DNA of 64,000 nt from VXYL01 sp965200375. GTDB taxonomy: Bacteria; Pseudomonadota; Gammaproteobacteria; Pseudomonadales; Azotimanducaceae. The notes below the pieces were generated by a model. The model was not told the origin of the DNA. It ran no database searches and saw nothing but the letters and a program-made list of their open reading frames with translations. Location: positions 1,240,001-1,304,000 of the forward strand of contig OZ241353.1 of the NCBI GenBank assembly GCA_965200375.1, read 5' to 3'. The position numbers were made by a program, and so were the translations under genes. Position 1 is the first letter of the stretch. Every line of letters begins with the position of its first letter. Shown piece after piece: positions 38,400 through 47,827 of this stretch.

Positions 38400-39889
38400 G
38401 GCGGCGATGCCGTGGCGGTCGCGCGCCCTTGCACGGTGCGCCACAGGTTGTAGGCCATCAGCATGGCGCCGAGCAGGAAGACGACGCCGGCGAGCAGCCG
38501 CAGCGCGTAGTAGGGCACCATGCTGGCCATGATGTCGCGGAAGCCGAAGCGCAGTTCGCCCACGTCGTCCAAGGCCAGCCACAAGAGCCCCTGGGAGACC
38601 CCGGCGCCCCACATCGCCAAGACGTAGAGCATCGTGCCGGCCAAGGCAAGCCAGAAATGCACGTTGGCCAGCCGCACGCTGTGGAGCTCCCCGCCGACCA
38701 GCCGCGGCACCAGGAAGTAGAACGTGCCGAAGGTGATCATCGCGTTCCAGCCCAGCGCGCCGGAATGCACATGGCCCACGGTCCAATCCGTGAAGTGGCT
38801 GACGACGTTCACGCTCTTGATGGACATCATCGGCCCTTCGAAGGTGGCGAGGCCGTAGAACGCCAGCGACAGCACGATGAACTTCAGCGCCGGATCGATC
38901 TTGAGCTTCTCCCAGGCGCCGGCCACGGTCATCACGCCGTTGATCATCGTCGCCCAGGAGGGCGCGAGCAGCACCAGGCTCATCACCATGCCGAGGGACT
39001 GCACCCACTCCGGAATGGCGTTGTAGTGCAGATGGTGCGGCCCGGCCCAGATGTAGCTGTAGGTAAACGCCCAGAAAGCGACGATGGAAAGGCGATAGCT
39101 CCAGATCGGCCGCCCGGCGTGTTTCGGCAGAAAGTAGTAGAGCATTCCAAGAAAGCCGCCGGTGAGCAGAAAGCCCACAGCGTTGTGGCCGTACCACCAC
39201 TGCACGATGGCGTCCTGGGCGCCGGCGAAGAGCGAGTAGGATTTCGAGAGCGTGACTGGAACGGCCAGGCTGTTGACGATGTGCAGCATGGCGATGACGA
39301 TGATGAGCCCGCCGTAGAACCAGTTGGAGACGTAGATCGGCCGGATGCGCCGCCGCCCGATGGTGCCGAAGAAGACGACGCCGAAGCACACCCACACGAC
39401 GGCGATGGCGATGTCGAATGGCCATTCCAATTCCGCGTATTCCTTGCCGCCGTTCCACCCGGCCAGGAGCGAGATGCCGCCGGCCAGCACGCCCAGCTGC
39501 CACGCGATGGCGCAGAACCAGGCCAGCCCAGGCGCGAACAAGCGCACGTGGCAAGTGCGCTGCACGCTGTAGAAGGCCGTCGCCATCAAGGCGGAGACGC
39601 CGAAGCCGAAGATCACGCCGTTGGTGTGCAGATTCCGCACACGGCCGTAGGTGAGCCACGGCTGGCCGAAGTCGATGCCCGGCCACACCAGCTCGGCGGC
39701 GATGTAGACGCCTGCCGCCATGCCGAGCAGCGCCCAGGCAATCGCGCAGAAGGTGAGCGCGCGAACGACGCGGTCCGCATAGGGCGCGAGCGAGTGGCCG
39801 TCTCCGCTGCCAGGTTTCGCGCCAGCGCCAGCGGCCAAGGGTTGCGGCACCGCTTGCCGGTCGTTCAGCAGAACCGCGCCTTGCGCCAT
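38396..39889 (-). CDS. ccoN: cbb3-type cytochrome c oxidase subunit I
   Basis: 497 residues from ATG 39889. Twelve-helix heme-copper oxidase core: V-R-N-L-H-T-N-G-V-I-F-G-F-G carries a low-spin heme His; W-W-Y-G-H-N-A-V-G-F and G-P-H-H-L-H-Y contain CuB-type His ligands; D-W-T-V-G-H-V-H-S-G-A-L-G contains high- and low-spin heme His. Reduces O2 to water at low O2. It overlaps the upstream Yip1-like gene (TGATG). Confidence 0.96.
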   Translation of the reverse strand: MAQGAVLLNDRQAVPQPLAAGAGAKPGSGDGHSLAPYADRVVRALTFCAIAWALLGMAAGVYIAAELVWPGIDFGQPWLTYGRVRNLHTNGVIFGFGVSALMATAFYSVQRTCHVRLFAPGLAWFCAIAWQLGVLAGGISLLAGWNGGKEYAELEWPFDIAIAVVWVCFGVVFFGTIGRRRIRPIYVSNWFYGGLIIVIAMLHIVNSLAVPVTLSKSYSLFAGAQDAIVQWWYGHNAVGFLLTGGFLGMLYYFLPKHAGRPIWSYRLSIVAFWAFTYSYIWAGPHHLHYNAIPEWVQSLGMVMSLVLLAPSWATMINGVMTVAGAWEKLKIDPALKFIVLSLAFYGLATFEGPMMSIKSVNVVSHFTDWTVGHVHSGALGWNAMITFGTFYFLVPRLVGGELHSVRLANVHFWLALAGTMLYVLAMWGAGVSQGLLWLALDDVGELRFGFRDIMASMVPYYALRLLAGVVFLLGAMLMAYNLWRTVQGRATATASPP

Positions 39890-40500
39890 CAAACGCCTAC
39901 CGTCGGTCCGAAGCCCGCCGCCCACAGCGCCACCGTGGCGCCCAGCAGAATCACCGCCGCCACCAGCAGAAATCCGGTCAGCGAAGACGCCATCAACATC
40001 CCCTGCTCGGGCGTCGTGCCGAGCGCAACCGGCAGTCCCCTGTAGAGCAGATACATGCTCCACATGAGCGCCGGAATCAGCACCAGCAGATTCAGAAAGA
40101 CATGCGTGTAGAGGTGCGCCACGCCGCCCATCGCCAGCGGCGCGGCAACCACCGCCACCAGCTGGAGATGCCGGCCGAAGTCCTTGCTCGCCCCGTAGGT
40201 GGGCGCCATCCAGAAACTCGCCCCGGCGGCACCCACGAAACCGAGCAGCAAGGCGACGAAGTAGCCGAGGCTTATCAAGGCCAAGGCCGGCGCGGCGACC
40301 ACGAGCGGTTCCTGCCCGCCAAGGTGCCAGCCGAAGTTGGCGGCGCCGACGAAGGCCGCGGCAGGCGGCAGCACCGCCAGCCAAAGGACGTGCTGAAAGA
40401 ACACCCGATGCGCGTCCGGCGCGTCGCGGGCAACGGCGGCGAAGGCCGCGTTCGGGTGCAGCAGCAAGCCCAAGGGAGATCGGAAGGCCAGCGCCATCAT
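39889..40500 (-). CDS. Yip1-family membrane protein
   Basis: 203 residues with five hydrophobic segments spread from about residue 35 to 195. The N-terminus (P-L-G-L-L-L-H-P-N-A-A-F-A-A-V-A-R-D) matches bacterial Yip1/DUF1282 proteins. It directly precedes and overlaps ccoN, a pairing seen with some cbb3 operons, suggesting a role in oxidase biogenesis or simple co-expression. Function otherwise unknown. Confidence 0.7.
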   Translation of the reverse strand: MMALAFRSPLGLLLHPNAAFAAVARDAPDAHRVFFQHVLWLAVLPPAAAFVGAANFGWHLGGQEPLVVAAPALALISLGYFVALLLGFVGAAGASFWMAPTYGASKDFGRHLQLVAVVAAPLAMGGVAHLYTHVFLNLLVLIPALMWSMYLLYRGLPVALGTTPEQGMLMASSLTGFLLVAAVILLGATVALWAAGFGPTVGV

Positions 40501-40605
40501 TAGCCCTCACCGTGCCGCAACGAAGAATAGCACCTCGCTTTCCGCCGGCGTCTGCCGCCGGGCCGTTCGTTCATGCGGCGCATGGCAGGCGCATATTGGA
40601 AGGAC

Positions 40606-42690
40606 TTAAGGAACTGGCCCCGGGGCCCTTTCCGGCAGGCTGTAGACGAAGTACTCCGAACCGGACGGCGGCCCCATCCGCCCGCCGCCGGCGGCGATGG
40701 CCACGTACTGCTTGCCGGAGACGCTGTAGACGGCGGGAGTGGAGAAGCCGGCCGCGGACAGTTCCGTCTCCCACAGCACGGTGCCGTCGCGCTTGTCGTA
40801 GGCGCGGAACTTCCGGTCCGGCGTCGCGGCGATGAAGATCAGGCCGCTCGCGGTAACCACCGGGCCGCCGTAGTTCACCGCTCCGAAGCCTAGGTCCGGA
40901 TGCGACGGATAGTTGCCGAAGGGAATCTGCCAGACGATCTCGCCGCTCGCCAGATCGATGGAGTTCAGCGTCCCCCAAGGCGGCGTGTTGGCCGGCAGGC
41001 CTTCGTGATCCCGCAGATAGATGTAGCCGCCGTGGGCGTAGGTGACTTCTTCCGTCGGCGCGTCCACGACGGGTTCGGGCGCCAGGAAATAGGCGAGGAT
41101 TCCGTCCCGCTCGAAATCGTCCAAGTGCCCGAAGGAAGGCATGCGGCCGGCGCCCTCGGCGAGGATCTCGCGGATGCGGCGAAGGCCCAGTCGCTCCAGG
41201 GCGTCTTGGAGCGGCGGCCCGGCGTCCGTGCCTGCGAGGTCCGTGCCGTGGCAGGCGCCGCAGTGCCTGGCGTAGCTGCCAGCCTTGCTGAAGCCAATCG
41301 GTATTTCGGAAAGGGTGAGGATGCCGGGGACGTCCTGGGCGTTCAGGATCAGCCGATTGTCTGCCGGATCGAAAGCCGAACCGCCCCACTCGGCGCCGCC
41401 GTCGTACCAGGGATGGAAGATCACGGTGCCGACCCGGGGCGGCGCCCAGCGCCGCAGATCGTAGCCCTGCACCAGCTGTTGCACATGCCGCCGGGCCTCC
41501 GGCGTACGGTTGGTTATCTCGAAGCGCTGGCGGCTGAAGGCCACCGTCGACAGCGGCTGCTTCGGCGCCGGCGATTCGCCGGGCATGGTGCTCGGCAGCG
41601 TCTCCTCCTCCACGATGGGGTACATGGGCTCGCCGGTTTCCCGATCGAAAACGTACAGGTGGCCAGACTTGGTGGCGAGCGCCACCGCGTCGATGGCGCG
41701 CCCGTCTCGCTCCAGCCGCACCAGCGTCGGCGGCGAGGGGTTGTCGCGGTCCCACAGGTCGTGGCGCACGACTTGATAGTGCCAGCGCCGCTCCCCGGTT
41801 CGCGCATCGAGGGCCACCAGGCAGTTGGCGAACAGGTTGTCGCCGAGGCGCGTGGCGCCCACGAAGTCCGGCGTGGCGGAGCCGGTCGGCGCGAACAGGA
41901 GCCCGCGTTCTTCGTCCAGCGCCATGCCGGTCCACACGTTGGCGCCGCCGGCGCTGGCGAGGCTGCCTTCGGCCCAGGTTTCCGAACCAACGGCGCCGGG
42001 CGCCGGAATGGCGTCCCACTGCCAAACCAGGCGGCCGTCGATGGCGCTGAAGGCGCGCACGGACCCGGGGAAGGCGTCGGCCCACTCGCTGGTGGAGAAG
42101 CCGAGGATGAGCATGTCCTCGAACACCACGCCGGGCACCGTCACCGTCAGCGGCCCGCTGCGATCCGCCGGCGGCGTGAGATCCAGCTTGCCGCCCACGC
42201 CAAAGGACTCGACCAGCTTCCCGCTGCCGGGATCGAGGGCCACGAGCTCGTTGCCGGCGGTGAAGAAGAGCCGCTCCCGGGCCGCGCCGTCCACCTCGCC
42301 CCTCCACCACATCAGTCCGCGTTGGGCGCCGCGGCCCAGGCCGAGATCGCTGCGCCAGAGCTCCTCCCCGGTGGCCGCGTCCAGCGCGAAGGGCACCAGC
42401 TGCGGGGAGAGGCCGTAGAAGACGCCGCCGATCACCAGCGGGCTGGTGTACATCAGCCCCCCCGGCTCCCCGGAGTCGTACACCCAAGCGAGCTCCAGCT
42501 GGCCGACGTTGGCCGGATCGATCTGCGTCAGCGGCGAGTAGTGCCGCCGGCCAGCATCGCCGAGATAGACGGGCCAGTCGACGTCCGGCGGCGGTGCCGG
42601 GGCGCAAGCGGCGACGGCGATGCAAAGGAGAAGCGCAGGCAGCCAAGTGCCCGACCCTCGGAGCGATGCGAGCGTGCTTCGGAAGCTCAT
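40606..42690 (-). CDS. PQQ-type beta-propeller dehydrogenase lipoprotein with inserted cytochrome c
   Basis: 694 residues. A lipoprotein-type signal is present (A-V-A-A-C, Cys near 29). The eight-bladed propeller has W/W-type repeats such as V-D-W-P-V-Y-L-G-D-A-G-R-R-H-Y-S, L-V-A-L-D-A-R-T-G-E-R-R-W and I-D-L-A-S-G-E-I-V-W-Q. A c-type heme domain (C-G-A-C-H at 477-481) is inserted between blades rather than appended. Probable periplasmic quinoprotein oxidising an alcohol or sugar, with internal electron transfer to heme. The neighbouring cbb3 oxidase is a plausible acceptor chain. Substrate unknown. Confidence 0.85.
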   Translation of the reverse strand: MSFRSTLASLRGSGTWLPALLLCIAVAACAPAPPPDVDWPVYLGDAGRRHYSPLTQIDPANVGQLELAWVYDSGEPGGLMYTSPLVIGGVFYGLSPQLVPFALDAATGEELWRSDLGLGRGAQRGLMWWRGEVDGAARERLFFTAGNELVALDPGSGKLVESFGVGGKLDLTPPADRSGPLTVTVPGVVFEDMLILGFSTSEWADAFPGSVRAFSAIDGRLVWQWDAIPAPGAVGSETWAEGSLASAGGANVWTGMALDEERGLLFAPTGSATPDFVGATRLGDNLFANCLVALDARTGERRWHYQVVRHDLWDRDNPSPPTLVRLERDGRAIDAVALATKSGHLYVFDRETGEPMYPIVEEETLPSTMPGESPAPKQPLSTVAFSRQRFEITNRTPEARRHVQQLVQGYDLRRWAPPRVGTVIFHPWYDGGAEWGGSAFDPADNRLILNAQDVPGILTLSEIPIGFSKAGSYARHCGACHGTDLAGTDAGPPLQDALERLGLRRIREILAEGAGRMPSFGHLDDFERDGILAYFLAPEPVVDAPTEEVTYAHGGYIYLRDHEGLPANTPPWGTLNSIDLASGEIVWQIPFGNYPSHPDLGFGAVNYGGPVVTASGLIFIAATPDRKFRAYDKRDGTVLWETELSAAGFSTPAVYSVSGKQYVAIAAGGGRMGPPSGSEYFVYSLPERAPGPVP

Positions 42691-42781
42691 GCAGGACTTC
42701 GGCGAATCGGCTGGCGCAAACCCGACGAAGGTTGCAGCCTACTGGTTCCATTCCGAATTGACATGGCAGATGGCGTCCGTT

Positions 42782-43010
42782 CACACGGTGCCCAGCAGTT
42801 CGAAGTACCTTTCCCGAGAAATGTCGCTGTCCGCAAGTTGCTCAGGATGATGTCGCGGCCAACTTCCGGGTACTTCGGGATTACGACCGGGCGAGCGACA
42901 CCAGGCCTGGTCATGATCACATGGGAGTTCGCAATGCGGTCTGTGCGAAAGCCAGCCGCTTCAAAGACCCTGACCAGCGTTCGCCAATGGACCGGCGCAA
43001 TTCTGTTCAC
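42782..43010 (-). pseudogene. hicA: HicA-type toxin gene with C-terminal frameshift
   Basis: GTG 43010 overlaps the hicB stop (GTGA). The frame reads M-N-R-I-A-P-V-H-W-R-T-L-V and S-H-V-I-M-T-R-P, the HicA dsRBD-like fold with its catalytic His. After I-I-L-S-N-L-R-T-A the frame leaves the family pattern. One missing base around 42822-42828 explains this: the other frame continues D-I-S-R-E-R-Y-F-E-L-L-G-T-V and stops at 42782-42784, the expected HicA ending. Read literally, the frame runs on to 42687 with an unrelated tail. Either an inactivated toxin or a sequencing error. Confidence 0.7.
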
Positions 43011-43309
43011 CCTGCTTGCGCGACCAAGGGAAGCGGAACCCGAACCACACGCTTGCCCTCGGCTACTTCGGCGTTGTTCCCATCAGGCGCGAAACCGCAG
43101 CCCTTGAGCATTTCCTCCAACGTTCCCCGCTCGAAACAGGACTCGATGAACAGGCGCAGCGCCTCCGCCAGGTTTGCCAGCGCAACCTCCTCGGTCTCGC
43201 CTTGGCTATAGACGTCGAGGGGCGGGCAGACCGAGACGTAGTACGCGCCTTCGTCGCCAGCCTCGCGCACCTCCGCTGGAACCGTGAACTCGACCTTTAC
43301 TCTAGTCAT
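43007..43309 (-). CDS. hicB: HicB-type antitoxin
   Basis: 100 residues from ATG 43309 (GGGAAGG upstream; ATG 43330 is an alternative). Ferredoxin-like HicB fold: V-E-F-T-V-P-A-E then Y-Y-V-S-V-C-P-P-L-D-V-Y-S-Q-G-E-T-E-E-V-A with A-L-A-N-L-A-E-A-L-R-L-F-I. Order is hicB before hicA. Antitoxin that binds and masks the mRNA-cleaving HicA and usually autoregulates the pair. No C-terminal HTH is evident. Confidence 0.8.
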   Translation of the reverse strand: MTRVKVEFTVPAEVREAGDEGAYYVSVCPPLDVYSQGETEEVALANLAEALRLFIESCFERGTLEEMLKGCGFAPDGNNAEVAEGKRVVRVPLPLVAQAG

Positions 43310-43409
43310 CGTCCTTCCCGTTGGCACCATGCAAGCCTACTACAGCGTCGAGACAGCCTAAGCCCTGTCATCGCTACCAATACTGCCGGTACGCCGCCGG
43401 TCCAAAGGA

Positions 43410-45101
43410 TCAGTTCGGCCAGTAGACATATTCGTCCCCGGGCGCGTAGGGCGCGGCCTCGGTCTTGTCCACCCGCTGCGGCGACTCGATCACGCTTGGC
43501 CACAGGGGTTCGCGTTGGGCGGCATTGTGGCCGTCGAGCAGCGCAAGCAGCGCGGCCACCTGCGCCGGCTGCTGCGCCGAGATGTCTCGGCGTTCCGTCG
43601 GATCTTCCGCCAGATCGAAGAGCCAGTGCCTTTCCTCGGCCGCAGTCTGCGAGTCCGCGGGCGCTTGCCGGGAGACGATGAGCTTCCAGTCGCCGTGGCG
43701 AACCGCCTGGTGGTGGCCCTGGCGCCAGAACAGCGTTTCGTGGGGCGGCGGCAGCGCGGCGTCCGCGTCCGCGCCGAGATAGGGCAGGAGGTCCGCGCCG
43801 TCGATCGCGCGATCCGCCGGCACAGGGGCGCCGGCGGCCGCGGCAGCGGTGGCGAACAGGTCCATGTGGGCAACCGGGTGGTCGATGGTTCGGCCCGGCG
43901 CGATGCGCGCCGGCCACTGCATGAGCAGCGGCACATGGATGCCGCCCTCGAACAGCGTCAGCTTCCAGCCGCGGTAGGGGCGGTTCACGTCCGCCAGGCC
44001 CAGGTAGCCGGCGCCGCCGTTGTCGCTGGTGAAGATCACCAGCGTGTTCTCCTCGAGATCGTGTTCGCGCAACGCCGCCAGCACCCGCCCGACGCTGCGG
44101 TCCAGCGCCCGGATCATCGCGGCGTACACGCGGGCGGCGTGGTCTTCGACGTGCGCCACGGCGTCGTAGTCCGCGCGGGTCGCTTGCAGCGGATTGTGGA
44201 TGGCCCAGTGCGAGAGATACAGAAAGAACGGCCGATGGCGATTGGCTTCGATCACGCGCACCGCCTGGTCCGTGTAGTAGTCCGTGAGATAGCCCTGCGG
44301 CGCGAACGTCTCGCCGCCGTTGAAGGAAGCGGCGTAGCGCATGGATGCCCACACCATCTTGTCGATGCCGCTGAACGCGAGTTTGGCGTTCACGGCGTCC
44401 CCGGCGTCCTCGGGCAGATAGAGCCCGCTCACCATGTTCAGGCTGTCGTCGAAGCCTTGATGTTCCGCCCGCATGCCATCGGCACCGCCCAGGTGCCACT
44501 TGCCGATGTGCGCCGTCTGGTAGCCCGCTGTCTTGAGCACTTCCGCCATCGTGGTCTCCGATGCCGGCATCCCAAGCGCTGCCATTTCCGGCAGCGCCGC
44601 GGCGCGATCGTGGTGGATGAACGTCGGCAGAGGCGAGGGATCGCGCTGTTGCATCCAATCGAAGATGGTCACGCCGACCCGGTAGAAGGGCGTGTACTCG
44701 AAGCCGAAGCGGGTGGCGTAGCGCCCGGTCATGATGGCGGCCCGGGAAGGGGCGCAGACGGCGTTGGCGGCGTAGCCGTTGGCGAAGGCGGCGCCGCGCC
44801 GGGCGATGGAATCGATGTTGGGCGTGGTCGGCGCGCCGGCCACGGCGGCGCCGCTGTAGCAGGAGACGTCGCCCATGCCCATGTCGTCCGCCAGGATCAG
44901 CACGATGTTCGGCGGGCGGGCCCTCGGCGCGACGGTCGCTCGGGCCGGACCCTGCGCCCATTCGACGGCCCGGTGCGGGCCGATGGGATCCCGCCAGTCG
45001 GCGACGATCGGCGCCAGCGCCACCAGCAGCTCCAGGCGGTAGAGATAGCCAGCGCCGGCGAGCGCCAGGGCCGCTGCCAACGCCGCCGCCAGGGCCTTCA
45101 A
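43410..45101 (-). CDS. Sulfatase (formylglycine type), membrane-anchored or secreted
   Basis: 563 residues, TTG start. N-terminal hydrophobic segment (3-22), then N-I-V-L-I-L-A-D-D-M-G with Ca2+ ligands Asp72-Asp73, and the modification motif C-A-P-S-R at 116-120, where Cys116 becomes formylglycine. Also T-A-H-I-G-K-W-H-L-G-G and F-T-S-D-N-G-G. Resembles arylsulfatase A/B-like enzymes that remove sulfate from organic esters, often marine polysaccharides. No maturase gene is nearby. Confidence 0.9.
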   Translation of the reverse strand: MKALAAALAAALALAGAGYLYRLELLVALAPIVADWRDPIGPHRAVEWAQGPARATVAPRARPPNIVLILADDMGMGDVSCYSGAAVAGAPTTPNIDSIARRGAAFANGYAANAVCAPSRAAIMTGRYATRFGFEYTPFYRVGVTIFDWMQQRDPSPLPTFIHHDRAAALPEMAALGMPASETTMAEVLKTAGYQTAHIGKWHLGGADGMRAEHQGFDDSLNMVSGLYLPEDAGDAVNAKLAFSGIDKMVWASMRYAASFNGGETFAPQGYLTDYYTDQAVRVIEANRHRPFFLYLSHWAIHNPLQATRADYDAVAHVEDHAARVYAAMIRALDRSVGRVLAALREHDLEENTLVIFTSDNGGAGYLGLADVNRPYRGWKLTLFEGGIHVPLLMQWPARIAPGRTIDHPVAHMDLFATAAAAAGAPVPADRAIDGADLLPYLGADADAALPPPHETLFWRQGHHQAVRHGDWKLIVSRQAPADSQTAAEERHWLFDLAEDPTERRDISAQQPAQVAALLALLDGHNAAQREPLWPSVIESPQRVDKTEAAPYAPGDEYVYWPN

Positions 45102-45194
45102 GTCGCGGGCGCCAACAAGCCAAGCCGCCTGTGCGCCACCTGCGCCTCGGCCCGCCTGCGCGCCACGGTCGGCCCCACCTTCCGGTCCTCCCGT

Positions 45195-45758
45195 TCAGGC
45201 CCGCGGCAGCGTCACGCCGCGCTGCCGCTGGTACTTGCCGCCCCGGTCCCGGTAGGAGACCGCGCATTCCTCGTCGCTTTGGAAGAACAGCAGCTGGGCC
45301 ACGCCCTCGTTGGCGTAGATCTTCGCCGGCAGATTGGTGGTGTTGGAGAACTCCAGCGTCACATGGCCCTCCCACTCCGGCTCCAGCGGCGTCACGTTGA
45401 CGATGATGCCGCAGCGGGCGTAGGTGGATTTGCCGACGCACAGGGTGAGCACGTCCCGGGGGATGCGGAAGTACTCCACGGTGCGGGCCAGGGCGAAGGC
45501 GTTCGGGGGGATGATGCAGCTTTCCCCGGCCACGTCCACGAAGCTGCGCTCGTCGAATGCCTTGGGGTCCACGGTGGCCGAGTTGATGTTGGTGAACACC
45601 TTGAACTCCGGGGCGCAGCGCACGTCGTAGCCGTAGCTGGAGGTGCCGAAGGAGATCACCCGGCCGCCCGCCACGGCGCGCACTTGCTCCGCCTCGAAGG
45701 GTTCGATCATGCCGGCCGCCGCCTGGGCGCGGATCCAGCGGTCGGACTTGATGGTCAC
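45195..45758 (-). CDS. dcd: dCTP deaminase
   Basis: 187 residues from GTG 45758, overlapping the mrp stop (GTGA). Conserved blocks: T-I-K-S-D-R-W-I-R, F-G-T-S-S-Y-G-Y-D-V-R-C, the catalytic/trimer region V-G-K-S-T-Y-A-R-C-G-I-I-V-N-V-T-P-L-E-P-E-W-style residues, and V-A-Q-L-L-F-F. Converts dCTP to dUTP for dTMP synthesis. The mrp-dcd neighbourhood is typical of Gammaproteobacteria such as Pseudomonas. Confidence 0.95.
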   Translation of the reverse strand: MTIKSDRWIRAQAAAGMIEPFEAEQVRAVAGGRVISFGTSSYGYDVRCAPEFKVFTNINSATVDPKAFDERSFVDVAGESCIIPPNAFALARTVEYFRIPRDVLTLCVGKSTYARCGIIVNVTPLEPEWEGHVTLEFSNTTNLPAKIYANEGVAQLLFFQSDEECAVSYRDRGGKYQRQRGVTLPRA

Positions 45759-46792
45759 TGGCTGTCCATGCGGATGGTGGGCGGCGCCGCCGCGCCGGGC
45801 GCCTTGCGCCACAGTTCCCCGGCCACGCGGCGGGCGCAGCCGACGTACATCGCCGCGGCCTCGCCGCCGGGGTCCGCGGCCACGGTGGGCGTGCCGCCGT
45901 CGGTCGCTTCGCGGATGCGCGGATCCAAGGGAAAGGCGCCCAGCAGCGGCACGTCGTACTCGGCGGCCACCCGCGCGCCGCCGCCTTCGCCGAACAGCGG
46001 GTGGCGCCTGCCGCAGCCGTCGCAGGCGAACCAGCTCATGTTCTCCACCACGCCGAGAATCGGAATGTCCACCTTGCTGAACATCTCGATGCCCTTGCGG
46101 GCGTCCAGCAGCGCGATGTCCTGGGGCGTGGTGACGATCACCGCGCCGCTCACCCGGGCCTGCTGGGAAAGCGTGAGCTGGATGTCGCCGGTGCCCGGCG
46201 GCATGTCCACCACCAGATAGTCCAGATTCCCCCACTCGGTTTGGCCGATGAGCTGCTGCAGCGCCCCGGAGGCCATCGGCCCGCGCCACACCATCGGCGT
46301 CTTCTCGGTCACCATCATGCTCATGGAGATGGCCTCCACGCCGTGGACGCGGAGCGGGACGAAGCTGCGCCCGTCGCGCACCTGCGGGCGGCGGCCCTCG
46401 GCGACGCCCAGCATCATCCCCTGGCTGGGGCCGTAGATGTCCGCGTCCAGGATGCCGGCCTTGGCGCCGGCCCGGTCCAGCCCCAAGGCGAGGTTCGCGG
46501 CGGTGGTGGACTTGCCGACGCCGCCCTTGCCGGAAGCCACGGCGATGATGTGCGCGGCGCCCGGCAGTCCCCGCCCCGCTGGCGGCGCGAAGGCGAGATC
46601 CAGCACCACTTCGGCCTGCAGGCGTTCCGAGAGGGCCTTTGCGTAGGGCGCCTCGAGGTCCGCCACCGGATAGCCGAGGGCCGCATCCACATGCCAGCGG
46701 CCGTCCAGGCGGGCAGAGCGCCGTACCGCGCCGAGCTCGCCCCAGGGCACGCCGAGCACCGGGTCCGGAAAGGTCTCGATGGGGTTCGGCAT
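45755..46792 (-). CDS. apbC: Mrp/ApbC-type Fe-S cluster carrier ATPase
   Basis: 345 residues. P-loop with deviant Walker A G-K-G-G-V-G-K-S-T at 88-96, D-A-D-I-Y-G-P-S-Q, V-V-D-M-P-P-G-T-G-D, and the Fe-S-binding C-D-G-C (Cys257, Cys260). The N-terminal about 80 residues correspond to a shortened MIP18-like region. Delivers Fe-S clusters to apo-proteins; in this window clients could include NuoF and the sulfite reductase. Confidence 0.93.
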   Translation of the reverse strand: MPNPIETFPDPVLGVPWGELGAVRRSARLDGRWHVDAALGYPVADLEAPYAKALSERLQAEVVLDLAFAPPAGRGLPGAAHIIAVASGKGGVGKSTTAANLALGLDRAGAKAGILDADIYGPSQGMMLGVAEGRRPQVRDGRSFVPLRVHGVEAISMSMMVTEKTPMVWRGPMASGALQQLIGQTEWGNLDYLVVDMPPGTGDIQLTLSQQARVSGAVIVTTPQDIALLDARKGIEMFSKVDIPILGVVENMSWFACDGCGRRHPLFGEGGGARVAAEYDVPLLGAFPLDPRIREATDGGTPTVAADPGGEAAAMYVGCARRVAGELWRKAPGAAAPPTIRMDSQ

Positions 46793-46795
46793 GGT

Positions 46796-47695
46796 CTAGG
46801 TTCCCCCCGTGGCCTGCTCGAAGTAGCGGGTCGCCAGCGTACGCTGGTTCTCGTAGATGGAACCCTGGTGCGGCGCCGCCGGCAGCGGCATGCGCACCGG
46901 CACGCTCTCCATTCGGGGCCGCAAGGTGGGCTCGCCGCACACCAGGCGGCCGTTGAAGTCGTCGAGATCGGCCAAGTGCTCGATGCCCGCCAGCGGCCAG
47001 GCGTCCGCGGCGGCGTATTCGTAGAACAGCACCCGCCGCTGCCGCTCGGATCGGTTCAGCATCGATCCGTGTACTAGGCGGGCGTGGTGGATAGTGACGG
47101 CGCCGGCGCCGGCGGCGAGGGTCCGGGCGCCGGAGACGTCGAGGCCGCTCGCCGCCACGTCGATGGCGCCGCAGAACGCGCCGTGGCTGTGGTGGTCGTA
47201 GACCGGCCCGCGATGGGAACCCGGCAGCACCAGCAGCGGGCCGTTGTCCGCCTCCATCGCATCCAGCAGGATGCCCACCGCCAGCACGCTCTCGTTGGTG
47301 TGCGGATAGAACGCCCAGTCCTGGTGCCACTCCACCGGCGCCCCGTAGCTGGCGCTCTTCATGTTCACCTTGCCGCCGGCGCGCAGGCGGATGTGCTCGC
47401 CCAGGAGCGGCTTCAGGAGCGCCGTGATGCGCGGGTCCGCCGCCAGTTCCCGATAGAAGGGATGCGCCAGATGCGGCCGCTTGATGCGCCGCACCCGGGG
47501 GGATTCGGGGCAGTGCGAGGATTCGAGATCGAGGATGTCCGTGTTGGCGGTGGCCTCGGCCGCGGTGGCGACGATCTGCTCGGTGACGGTGCGCAGCGTG
47601 GCCAGCGTGTCGGCATCGAGTGCGTCTTCCACCACGACGTAGCCGTCTTCCCGATACTGGGCCCTTTGGCTCGCGCTCAGGCTGGGCAGGTCCAT
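46796..47695 (-). CDS. Phytanoyl-CoA dioxygenase family protein
   Basis: 299 residues from ATG 47695 (AGGAGA upstream). Fe(II)/2-oxoglutarate oxygenase: iron ligands His124 and Asp126 in E-W-H-Q-D-W-A-F, distal His209 (L-V-H-G-S), and R-R-V-L-F-Y-E-Y as the 2-OG-binding strand. Family members hydroxylate small molecules from phytanoyl-CoA to ectoine and natural products. Divergent (132 bp) from the oxidoreductase fusion gene. Substrate unknown. Confidence 0.85.
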   Translation of the reverse strand: MDLPSLSASQRAQYREDGYVVVEDALDADTLATLRTVTEQIVATAAEATANTDILDLESSHCPESPRVRRIKRPHLAHPFYRELAADPRITALLKPLLGEHIRLRAGGKVNMKSASYGAPVEWHQDWAFYPHTNESVLAVGILLDAMEADNGPLLVLPGSHRGPVYDHHSHGAFCGAIDVAASGLDVSGARTLAAGAGAVTIHHARLVHGSMLNRSERQRRVLFYEYAAADAWPLAGIEHLADLDDFNGRLVCGEPTLRPRMESVPVRMPLPAAPHQGSIYENQRTLATRYFEQATGGT

Positions 47696-47827
47696 CGGTT
47701 CTCCTCGTCGGCACTTCCCGGCATCGACATTGTTGACCTGCAAGAGCGCAAGGGCAAACTTGGCGCTCCAGGCGCCAGCGGGATGGCGCGGCCGGGGAAT
47801 GGCGTGTAGCCGGGGGAGGATGTTGTC

